From Microplitis mediator (lineage: Eukaryota > Arthropoda > Insecta > Hymenoptera > Braconidae), in the NCBI RefSeq assembly GCF_029852145.1, contig NC_079974.1, forward strand, positions 13,889,041 through 13,953,040: a DNA stretch of 64,000 nt, read 5' to 3'. Positions 21,935 to 33,600 of this stretch are shown in pieces. Below the pieces are notes generated by a model, which saw only the letters and a list, made by a program, of their open reading frames with translations, was not told the origin of the DNA and ran no database searches. The number at the start of each line of letters is the position of its first letter. Positions within the stretch are counted from its first letter, which is position 1. The translations under genes and the position numbers were made by a program.

Positions 21935-22828
21935 CACGGAAAGAATTTTCGTATGAATATTGCCATGTTATTTATTCTAAAAATTACTCTAAATCGAGTA
22001 ATCTTGGGCCAAAACGACTTTTTACTGTCGAATTACGAAATTTTACTCTTTCAGTGAGTAAAAATCAATCAGATTAATTTTCACTCACAATTGCGAGTAA
22101 AAATTACACCTAGCGGCTGTCGAAATAAATTCTCTCTAATTCAATTTTTACTCGTAGGTTATGATAAAAAGTTGATGATTCAATTTATAAAATTTGTATT
22201 AAATTACAATAAAAAATTACAAGTAATAGGCTGAAATTTGCATAAAAAATCTAAAAACCATCTAATTGCCTTAGAATATGACTTAAAATAAATGTTTTGA
22301 AAAAGAATAAAAAAAAATTACTCTTATTGTGTTGAAAAAGAAAAGATACAAATTTTTTTTTAATTTTAAAATAAATATCAAGTTATAGAGAGATACAGAG
22401 ATCGTCTTTTTTCCAACCCTACGTTTGTGTGCGTAACATGTAAGTTGGCGCGAGCAAAATAAAAGACATTTAATTGAAGCCGATATTATCCGAAAATTAA
22501 CGGAGACTATACTGAAATATTACTCTGCAGTTTAGAGTAAAAATTTCTTCCATAGATAAGAAAATTTATTTTCTATTAAAAAGTTAATGGGTTTAAAAGA
22601 ATGGTATATTGGGGAGTAAAAATTAATAGATTAAGATGAGATATTCACAATAATCGATTAAATTTAAAACTTTTACAAAATTACTCAGTAGTAGAGTAAA
22701 ACATAGTCTAGCAACGTTAATATTTAAACAAAAAATATTAAATTTAAAACAAAAAATACCAATTGTTTGCAACGGCCCAGGATTACTTGAAATTACAGAG
22801 TAATTTTTATCAAAAAATCCTTTCCGTG
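21935..22828. mobile_element. 894-bp non-autonomous element, TA|CACGGAAAG ends
   Basis: Left end CACGGAAAGAATTTTCG and right end, read inwards, CACGGAAAGGATTTTTTG, flanked by TA at 21933-21934 and 22829-22830. The inverted similarity extends inwards (AAAATTACTCTAAATCGAGT on the left). No transposase frame. Confidence 0.82.
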
Positions 22829-22905
22829 TAGTTTGCCTCGACGAGATAGTAATTTTTATTTGAAGAATACCAAATATTATCAGATTTTTTTCTCCGTGTA
22901 CATAC
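22829..22905. repeat. Small fragment ending in CTCCGTG|TA
   Basis: About 75 bp that ends in TTTTTTTCTCCGTG followed by TA, i.e. a right end of the CACGGAGAAA type abutting the previous element. The other end is not recognisable. Confidence 0.4.
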
Positions 22906-24447
22906 ATGCACTTACCGAAAGGTTATTTTGGTTCAAAGGGAATTATCTTGAGTCAAGAGAATATTTAGGAAAATGGAATAAATCTTGGTTGAAGAAAATT
23001 TTCTCTTAATTTTGATTATTTTGATTCAAAAAGTTATTTTTTCGACCCAAATGGGTTAAAGTTTTAAGTTAAAAATATATGATTTTAGTTCAAAAAGAAA
23101 AAATAATTGAAGAAAGTAAATTGTTTTTTGAATTAATATTTTGAATTTCTTCATTTATGTATATAGAATATTTTATTCTATGAAATTTAACTTCTCTACG
23201 TAAGGAGTCAGATTTCTTAAATCAACTAGTGGCTATTGCTTGAAACAAAAATTAAAAAAATTCAAGCTAAGAAAATCAAGCTCTTGATTTTTGTCCATAA
23301 CAGCATTCAGGTAACAGTGGCACTCGGGTATATGCTGCTTCTCTACTTCGGACACTAATTTGTGTATACACGTAGACGCCCAAAGATCCCAAAACAATGA
23401 AACGAGTCTGCTCAGCGCTGGCGCCGTATATGTGCAATTATATATTACACACCAATATTCTTATAGTATTAGTTTATTAATTTTACAATTAACTAATTTA
23501 TATACATAAATTGTTTTGAATTGAAGTGTTCGGTAAAAATGTGAGTTATTGTAGTTATTAGTCATTATATCTGGTGTTTTTGTCTGATTCACGTTAAGTT
23601 TAATGGTGTCGTTTCAATCACAAAAAAGTAAGTTAATTATTATTTATGCTGTTTTTAATCATATCAGATAGTCACGTTTGTTATCATTTCTGATCCTAAA
23701 TTTATATAAAATTGTTTCCTTTTTAGTGTGGGATATATCATGCAGCTGATGCTGTCGATGAAGCCAGGATAAATAATCTAACCTTTCATTTATTTTTGTA
23801 ACAAGAAAAAAAATTTTTTATTGTAATAAAGAATCAAAATATATTTTGATGATTAATTGTATATACTCTGAAAATTGAATTTTTAATAAATACAATTAAT
23901 TTAAAATTGAACTGAATTATTGTATTTTAAAATAAAAGTATTTTTTATTTTACATTAATGTATAATTTAGTTTCAAAATGAGTTTTTTATTTTTTTCATC
24001 TAAAATTAATTGTTTTCAGATAAAGTCTACATTTATTTTGAACTAAATGTTATCAAATCTGTAAATAAATTAATTTTTACTTGGAGTAAGTTAAATGTGC
24101 CTCCGTTTAAAAATTCGATGTATCGAAATGAATCGATATCGACTACATTCGAAATAACGATGTTTTTAGAATGAGTTGGTATCTTCTAAAACCAAGAACT
24201 AAATTTTCTTGAGCCAACCAAGTTGTTTTCTTGTTCGGAGAAACTAAAAATATTTAAAGCAAAAATTAATATTTTTAAATCAAAATTGAATTTCTTTATT
24301 GAAGAGCTTTATATACTCTAATTAAAAAAAAAAATTTTTTTACCAAGAGAAAATTTTTTCAAACAAGAAAATAGGATATTTTAATTTAAGAATTTATTTT
24401 TGGAAACGATTTTCTTCTTGACCCAAGAATTCCTTTTTTTCTGTGTA
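22906..24447. mobile_element. Probable non-autonomous relative of the 8.4-kb transposon
   Basis: The right end reads inwards CACAGAAAAAAAAGGAATTC, then TTGGGTCAAGAAG, and is flanked by TA. The left part has TTATCTTGAGTCAAGAG and TTGGTTCAAAG motifs like the ends of the transposon at 1-8422. The middle (about 23290-23800) is less AT-rich and unlike the ends, and holds a possible GT-AG intron (donor about 23630, acceptor about 23727), but only a very short frame can be made across it. It may be captured sequence or an eroded gene. Confidence 0.5.
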
Positions 24448-24780
24448 CAGACACTCGGACATCATTCTGAAAATAGTCATAATGGCTTCCTAGGACCTCA
24501 AAACGTCGATATCTGATGAAATTTTGATTTTCGCAAATCGGGGTAAAACCAATAACTTTCCAATTTTTCAAAAATCATCGATTTTCTTAGCGGGAAGTTA
24601 AAAATTTTCCCATGTTATTTAAATGGGAAAATCGAATTTTTCAATGAGCTAGGTCTGTAATCGACGTAGAATTTTTTTTCATGCGCGAAAATTTTTTTTT
24701 TCTGGTTGAACTATAGTTTTTTCCACATGCACTTAAAAAAAAAATCTGGCTCCGAAATGAAGCACCCTAATATATACATA
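24448..24780. other. Repeat debris
   Basis: Contains GCGGGAAGTTAAAAATTTTC and TTTCGCAAATCGGGGTAAAA, phrases that also occur in the accessory-gene intron near 6030-6090. No gene seen. Confidence 0.4.
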
Positions 24781-25802
24781 TTAGGGTTATTCGTTTTGAA
24801 CGATTATTTTTTATTTTCACTTCCACTAGAAAATATTGTTATTGACATTGAAAAAAAAATTCCCTGCAAGTTTCAGCCCTTAATTTTAATTTTAAGTACT
24901 TTATATTTGATTTTGACGTTTCCCCATTCAAAATACATAGGAAAGTTGGGATTTTTTTTTTAATTCTATTGGTTCTGAAAATAATTTTTTTAATAATAAT
25001 TTGGGTTTTTAGTTGACATTGACTAAATAACGAAATTTACAGAAAAACTGCAGATAATAATTTTTTAGGAAATTTCATTCGCTACAAAAAAGGGTCTCTT
25101 AGTTAAGTGGCTCAAGTTCTTCATTCACGTGATATAGGGATTTGGTTAATTTGGTAAATAAAATAATTGTCAAAAATTTTTCCAAAGTTCATCAATTTGA
25201 ACCCTTCCGATTTTAATGACTCGATTAAATTAATGAAAGGAAAATAATTTACTGTTTTAAAATTGAAATTAAATAGCATTTGGTGGAATTTTTTGACAAA
25301 TATTTTATTTACATAATTACTAAAAACCCTATATCACTTGAACCGAGAACTTGAGCCAATTAACTAAGATGACCTTTTTTGTAGCGAATAAAATTTCCTA
25401 AAAAATCGTTATTTGCACTTTTTCTGTAAATTTTGTTATTTAGTCAATATCAACTAAAAATCCAAATTATTATTAAAAAAATTATTTTCAGAACCAATAC
25501 ACAATAAACAATTAGAGTACGAGTAAAATTATTAAGGAGACTTTTGAAGAGTATTAAATTACCTACAAAATGCCGCAAACGGCGATCTGATAACTTGAAA
25601 TGCGGCTGAGTTATAGAGAATTAAAAAAAAAATCCCATCTTTCCTATGTATTTTAAATAGGAAAACTTCAAAATCAAATATAAAGTACTTAAAATTAAAA
25701 TTAAGGATTGAAACTTACAGGGAATTTTTTTATCAATGTCTATAACAATATTTTTAAGTGGGAGTAAAAAAAAAAATAGTCCTTCAAAACGAATCACCCT
25801 AA
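24781..25802. mobile_element. 1.02-kb fold-back element with TTAGGGT ends
   Basis: Inverted ends TTAGGGTTATTCGTTTTGAA and, from the right, TTAGGGTGATTCGTTTTGAA, flanked by TA. The arms extend almost to the centre (about 25230). The short open frames in each arm are the same repeat translated. Confidence 0.8.
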
Positions 25803-25810
25803 TACATGTA

Positions 25811-26717
25811 GGGGAGGGAGGGGCAAAAGGGGGTAGGGTGGGCAAAACGGGGTACCCCCAAAATTTCATAAAAAAAAAATTTTTTTTTTTTTCGTCTAAT
25901 TACTATAAATCCGATATATTTGCGCATTTTTAGCCCTACGCATGACACCTGGGGAAAAATGGACCAGCCGAAAATTATGAAAAATTGATTTTTTCAAATT
26001 TTTATCGTCAAATTAAAAAAAATTTAATATATTAATCCATTTGTCGGCTAATTTTCTACAGCTGGGGCAAATTTAGCCACTAAAAATATTCGGAAATAAT
26101 ATTTTGTTTTTTAATTGATAGACTTTTTTAAACAATGCAAAATAATCTGTAATCTAAAAAATCAAAAAACACGTATTTTGGGTTCAAAATAATGAAAAAT
26201 AAGAAATATAGAATTATTATTTTTAATAAATAACAATTAGTAGTTAAGCTAATCGAGGGGAAACGATTTATTACACCTAAAATTAAATATTTTTTTGAGT
26301 AATATAAAACCAAAAATAGTTGTCAAGAGAAAGAAATACATTTTTAATGATGAAAACAATTTAAAAAAAAAAAAAAAAAATTAATCAATTTTTGAAGGGG
26401 GGCCTCTCTGCTCCACAAAAAAATTTTTTTTTTTCCTTCGTATCCACCAATGATGTGAAATATAATTTTTCGTTATGTATATAATATATAAAAAATTTAA
26501 TTTAATGAAATTTAATCAACTTTCAAAAATTTTTTTTTTTCAACTTTTTTTAAGGTTACCCCATTTTTCCTGCCAAAAACAAAAATTTTATTTTGCAACG
26601 GCATCAGCTTAAAATTTTATCTATTTACCTTGAATGCCATTAAAAACAAAAAGATTTAGCGTACTTTAGTCCTCGAAAACTTAGTATTTCCTTAAGTACC
26701 CCCTTTTGCCCCCCCTC

Positions 26718-26720
<3 letters not shown>
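25811..26720. mobile_element. 910-bp element with G-run terminal repeats
   Basis: The left end GGGGAGGGAGGGGCAAAAGG, continuing with more G-runs, matches the reverse complement of the right end (CCTTTTGCCCCCCCTCCCC). TA flanks both sides (25809-25810, 26721-26722). The interior is AT-rich with no frame. Each end contains at least four runs of three or more G (or C) close together. Confidence 0.85.

Positions 26721-26753
<33 letters not shown>
26721..26753. repeat. TA microsatellite
   Basis: About 15 TA dinucleotides directly after the preceding element. Confidence 0.95.
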
Positions 26754-26756
<3 letters not shown>

Positions 26757-27652
26757 CATATTCTAAATATACATTATCTACCTGTATATGTAGTTATGTC
26801 AAGACGTGGCGTTGGGTTTTCTGACTATAGTCCAGTCCTAACTTCATGGGCCTTATAGTGGGAGAAGCTGCATCTGATGCCCCATCCTTCTGCTGATACC
26901 TGTGGCCATCAGCCAGTAAAAAGTGAACGACCGCAACGCAAACGCAAAACCAAGCGTGTTAAGAACATTATCATTTACTATTTCAAGTACAATTTACATT
27001 TATTCAATACATTACCGATGTTACTGACCTTCTAGCTCTAAAGTGTCTATTTAGAGAATATTTTTTTACGAAATTTCTATGTATCAAAGTTCATTGTTGT
27101 GAAAATTATATCAAATTAAAAAAATTGATTTTTTATTTTGGATAGAATAAATACTAAAATTATGATAAAAGTAAATTATAATTCTGATAAGTGATCACTG
27201 TGAAACAGTTAAATACAATAAATTGGAAAAACGCTAGTTCAACAAGACGAATCTCTTAATCAGAGTGTTTTTGATAAGTAGGTCATTCGATTCAAAAATC
27301 TGGTTACTGTAAAAGAAGAAATTCAAATGGTTCTCTTGAAACACTATAGGAAAATAAAATAACAAATGTTAAAATTACATTAATTACAATTGAATTGTAC
27401 AGAAAAAAATGTTACGACCAATATACTACTGTGGACCAATATTTTTTCATAGTAGTAATGAACTTGAAATCTTAAATTAAGATTAATGCTTAAATAGAAT
27501 GAAGATGGCGGCGGTTAGTTATATTATGATTTCTTTTTAAAATTTAGCAACGTAATTCAATGATTCAAAGAATTGTTTAGTACAACCATTGAATTAAAAT
27601 GGTCGAATTGTGTTTAAGAACTTTAAAAAACAGACAAACAACAGTTGGAAAT
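26754..27652 (+). promoter_or_regulatory. 5' flank of the secreted-protein gene
   Basis: Unique-looking sequence upstream of the first coding exon, including GATGGCGGCGG near 27504. It probably holds the promoter and 5' UTR. No TATA box or initiator can be fixed with confidence. Confidence 0.35.
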
Positions 27653-30600
27653 ATGTCAGTGATATTTTTAGTTTTCTTCGCTTTATTCCAAAATTTAGGT
27701 AAATTAATTTTTTATATGTGCTATATCTTTCATTTGCTTTTTATGAATTTTAAATCTCATTTTATTATCTATAATTATAGTTATATCATAGGTATAGAGT
27801 ACATATATACATCAATGCGTGACTCATTTGAACAAATTAAAATACATGTTTCTCTTTATACGTCAGTCCATATTTTAAAGTTTCGGGAGATTTTAATATT
27901 AAGAATAATTTTACCCTATATTTTACAATGGCTTCGTAGCGGTGACGCAAATCAACACTTTCTATTGAAATCAGGGTTTTTTTTATAAAACATTATTGAC
28001 GTCAGTTGAAAGTTTCTCATCGGAATCTTTTTTCTATTATTAAATTTTATTATTCTATACCTTGATGACACATAACTGAAACTGCGACAGAGTGAAAATT
28101 AAATAAGTTATGATAGTTCTTTTGATATGCATCATACAGATCATCTAAGTTTGATAAAAATGAAGCATTAATAAATAATAAATAAATTATTATAAAGTTT
28201 GCTAATTAAAATTTAGTTGAATGATTATTACTAAATAAATTTTTAAAAAATGACAAAGCTAAAATTATTAATACAAAGAGAGAAAGCCAAGAAATTTTAC
28301 GTGACATGCAGATTTATTCTTTACACGGTTGTTTTTGAATTTTCTGTAGCCGGTTTTCTTTTTTTATAATGAATGAATTGTGATACGAAGCCCGCATTCA
28401 TGCGAACCATAAAATTTCATCTCCATGTTTATGACCTAAATACTATCGTACACCTAAAGCCAAAAAAAAAAAATTAATATGATTCATTTTTCTGGAACGT
28501 TTTGTGTTTAATAATATATTGGTATATATAAGCAATTAATGTTACTTGACTCAAATAGACAAGAGATGAAAAATTATTTAAATACCGTACCTAAATGTGT
28601 ATCCATAAAAAAAATAATACCGTGTTTATTGTTTTTCTCGAGTAACTAAATTAGATGAAAAACTACAAATAAATAAGTAAACTGAGTAAATAAAAAAAAA
28701 AAAAAACCCAAAAAGATACAATATTCATTTTTTAAAATGCAAATAATAAATTTATAGTAAGTGACATACAGTACATAAATGCGGAGACGTTTCATCATCA
28801 TACTTTCGCTTTGTGCACTGCATTAGACGAGAAAGTGTCATAAAATCGTGATATTCTGCATATAATATATACTTACAAACGATCCAGTCATTAAATAAAT
28901 AGAAAATTAATTTTCTCCCGTATTATGTATTTAGTTAAAAAAATTTCTACTCAATATTTTCATGAATTTTCATTCTTAAATTATTATTTAAACAATGTTG
29001 GATGAAATTATATTTGAATTGTAAAAATAGTTTACTTATACTCAGGAAATTCGGAAAAGAATTAAATTTTTACACGTTTAAAAAACATTTCATGAATTGT
29101 TATAGAATAATAGTAATAAATAGAAATTTTTATGCATTATATAGTGTTATAAAGGATTCAATAAACTGCAGGTAAAAATTTGTGTGCTTAGCTTGTCAAT
29201 TTATGTAGATAATATAAAAGTTAAAAAGTGATAATGAATAAAATAATGAGTTATAAAACTCATGAGCAAACGTCGTAAGCCAAGTGAAAAGAATAAATAT
29301 TAAGATACCGTTAAGTCTTCCGTTATAGCCTGGAGAGCTGGACTACACATCAGATTGAAATATACTCTCGTATAGTGCGTAAGCGACACACCGACCTCAC
29401 CAGGGACATTAGAGAGCATACACACGTGAGACCGAGAAAGGTCATACATAACTTTGTAGTTAACGAATGATTTCAATTTTCTTAAATAAATTCTTGCAAA
29501 ATTTGTATTTACAATTTACTTTAATTTTTCTGCGATCTAATTTAAAAGTCTCTGTTAATATGCTCATACATTAATGATATAATCAAATCATACATTTAAA
29601 TCTTGAAGAAAAGACAGTGTTAGCAAATAAAATTTTCAATTGTACACTGTAAAAAATCACCGGGGTAAGTCCAATCGGTGTAGGTGTTAAAATTATCGGT
29701 GATAAATTTACCCCCGAAAGCGGTGTGAAAATAACGCCGCCGCCGGTGTAAATATTCTGTACCGGTGTTAAAAAAAATTCTCCGGTGTTAAAATAACACT
29801 GCTGCCGGTGTAAATATTCTAGACCGGTGTTAAAATAACGCCACCGCCGGTGTAGATATTCTTTACCGATGTTAAAATATTTTACTTTGTGAATATTTTT
29901 ACTTACTCGATCACTGTACTTGTTAATAAATAATGTTCTTTATTAACTTTCATAGAGAACTGACATTTTTTGTGTTTTATAATCTTTAAAGTTAATACTC
30001 GAAGCGGATGCAGTTTACCCAGCTTTTACACCGGTATTACTCCGCTTTTACACCGGTTACCCTGATTTAACACCGGTATTTTTAACACCGGTGAATTACT
30101 CCTCCTACACCGGTGTAATTTTATTTTAACACCGGGCGGAGTTAAAATGAGTCCATTTTTAACACCGCTCTTTTTACAGTGTATGTTTATACCCGGAAAA
30201 AAATAACTAGGTAGTGCAACATGAACCAGTCTAGGTGGGTCACCATGAAAAATCATGGTGCACCCACATGATTTTTAATGGTGACCCACCTAGACTGGTT
30301 CATGTGGCACCACCTAGTTATTTTTTTCCGTGTATGCTTTAATTTGTTCAAACATTAACTGGCATTCTAGACTTCTAGACTGACAAGTCTCGATTATAGA
30401 ACGACTCACCTACATTCTCACGGTTCTTTATGTATCCTGTAGTTATGGGCAAAGCATTAATGTTCGTGTTGCTAGCGGGAGTCGTAATCTGATAGAGCAT
30501 TAAAAATAATTTAATAGAGATTAAAATATTTAGATAATTAGCATATTTTTAACGTAATACTTTGTATACGAACACATATTTGTAGAATATGTACAATAGA

Positions 30601-33600
30601 TAAGTCTCTTTAAGTACAATCCGTCGATACTTCAACATTGTTCGCGTTTGTTCTTTGCAACAGAGCCCATATTCTACTTTCCATAACCGTTAGCCTACTG
30701 CATTATTCAGTAATTTATTCTTATATCCTTATTATTTGCAGTTAGTTTTTACTCGACTAATTCTAAATTATATGTAAAATAATGAGTATTATATTACGAT
30801 ATCACAATCATTTATTGAAATGTGGAGTCACTATATACCAGAGATCGGCAGTATCGATTTTTTTATCAACGATTTCGTTTATATTACTAATTTTTTAAAA
30901 AATTAGCAATATGTAAAAAAAGATTACTAATTAAAAAAATAATTAATAATTATTTATCTAATTTTTCGGAAAAATAAATAATTCGAAAAAATATTATCTA
31001 ATTTTTTGGAAAATAAATAATTAGAAAAAATATTATGTAATTTTTCGGAAAAATAAATAATTAGGAAAAAAATTATGTAATTTTTCGGAAAAATAAATAA
31101 TTAGGGAAAAAGTTACCTAATTTTTCAGGAAAATTAATAGTTAGAAAAAAAATCACATAATTTTTGTGAAAAAATGATAATGGGGGAAAAATCATCCGAT
31201 TTTTTTTTTTTTAAATTAATAATGTGGAAAAAATTTAATTTTTCTTAAAGATAGATAATTACACGGAGAAAAATGCAGCTCATAATCAAATAGTTATTGC
31301 AACCATAATTAAAAATTTGCTATCTTAAAAATTCAAATAAAAACTCACAATCCATGAAAAAAATCCATAAAAAAAATAATTTGTTAATACATTTATTACT
31401 GTCTAGATAGTTATTTTTACTTATCATAATAATTACAATTTTAAATAGAGATAATTACTTGAAAAATTCAAATATCGCTCATAGCTTCAATAATCTTTAT
31501 TTTAAAATTGTAATTTTTATTTTATTTAATACTCAAATGCTTTTATCACACTAAGTAAAAAGTACCATTATATCAATAAAAATACTATTTTAAATATATT
31601 CAGAGGCTTACAATAAAAAAAACATATTATAATTTTATAGATTAGTTCGTAGAACAAATAGATTTTATTTTCATCTCAAATAACTTGTCTAAATTAATTT
31701 AAAATTTAAAAAAAGAAAAAAAAACAACAATTATTTATCATGAAATACAAATGAAATTTCTAATTACGACCTTTTTGGCAGCACTGGCATTACATTTCAT
31801 GACTACACGCAATTCAAAATTTTGATCCGTCAATTTATTAAATTTCGGTAGGTTAAACATAGTAGCATAGCTAAATAGTCGTTCTACCGGTGTAGACGAA
31901 GGTACTGGTGTATTAAATTTTAGAAAAACTTGCTTCACAATAGGATAAAGCTCCAATATTTTAATGTCATTGCTTTTATGAGCAAGAAATTTTTGGTACA
32001 TTGTTTCGGAATCTGATGAACCAAGCGTTTGAAAATTTATACTATTTTCTTCTGGGACACTCTCCGAATAACTAGTGAAATCGAAGAAATCATCAGCTTC
32101 TTCAGAAAAAGTGTCATCATCGACGGGCTGATCAGAACTGCTTTTTAAAGCTTCCTTTATAGCTTCCATTGCATTGGCTTGAGCTCGCGAACTCAGTGAT
32201 GCCAACCAATTCAGCTTAAACTTTGGATGACAACCTGCAGCAACAGCACTGGTTTTTCCTTCATCGATGACATTGTATATATTTCCAAAGCGATTGTATA
32301 GAGCTTTCAACAAACCTGGTACAAGCTTATGGCAGTATTGAAATCGTAATTGCTTACACCGGTTTAATTTATTCCGAATTGTCACTAGAGTTGGTAACAA
32401 GTCAAAGAGTTGGTATTTCTACTTAAATGATTTTGTTTTTTAATAAATGAGCAATTTTCTCACAAATGGCATCAATAACTTTTGATCCAGAATTTTATGT
32501 AGCATAATTTTTTTCAATCCCAATTAATCATAAAAATTAATTGACTGATTCTAAAAAAATTTCAAGTTTCATTTTCTGTCTACCAAAATTTTGGGATTTC
32601 TACTTAAATGATTTTTTTTCTAAGAACAGAGTGATTTCAGGACAAAACTGAATCAATATTTTTTGGTCCAGAATTTCCTGTAGTATAATTTTTTTCAATC
32701 CAAATTAATCATAAAAATTAATTGACTGATTTTGACAAAATTTTCAGTATCATTTTCTGTCTACCAAAATTTTGGGATTTCTACTTAAATGATTTTTTTT
32801 CTAAGAACAGAGTGATTTCAGGACAAAACTGAATCAATATTTTTTGGTCTTGAATTTTGTGAACTATTATTATTTTGAACTAGAATTATGAGTCGAGCAG
32901 TTAAGAAATTCATAACAACAAGTGCGACTAATATATTTTTTTCAAATGACTTAATTCATTTTTTTAATTATTTTGAGAAGAAAATAATTATTATCTTAAA
33001 AATTCTCTATCAAGAAATATTTATGAGTTTATGCTTTAAAAACACTTATTTATGAAAAAAAAAATTATCGTCGTAGAGTTGAACTTTTGGTAAATAGAAA
33101 AACAAATTTTTTTTCTCACCTCCGGGCGGAAAGCGTCAACTTTCGTCCCGCTGTGCAAAACGAAGTTGCCGCTTTCCGCCTCCGTCGAGGAGAAAAATAG
33201 TATACACTCCTCGGGAAGTAAATAAGAAAGCCTCAGATCACATGTTTGTTGACCTCGGCTTCGCCTCGGCCAACAATTACATGTGATCTGAGACATTTCT
33301 TACTTTACTTCCCTAGGTGTGTAATATACTATTTTCTTTTAGGCAAGTAAATTATCAAATCAATTTTGATGAAATAATAAAGTCAAGTAATTTTTGTACA
33401 TTTTTCACAAAGAAGTATAATGGTCTATATTTTACTTGTATAGCTCTATACTACTATTTTAAACTTGTTCTCAACAAAAACATTATTCGTTATTTTTAAT
33501 CAATATTTGGAAAATTAGTAACTTTTTCTGGTTAATTTTTTATTTCTAAAAAAATTAATGATTTTTATCTGCTAATTTTTTATTCTCTCAAAAATTAGGA

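Noticed and set aside
24706..25869. Two similar 82-85-codon frames on opposite strands
   Set aside because: They are the same fold-back arm read from both sides, with low-complexity content.
27699..27988. Unspliced extension of the 27599 frame (129 codons)
   Set aside because: A GT donor after the signal-peptide segment fits the phase of the exon at 39909, and the extension looks like intron translation.
33036..33296. 86-codon frame with cysteine-rich start, also at 36467-36685
   Set aside because: Both are translations of the same GC-rich hairpin repeat found in opposite orientations.
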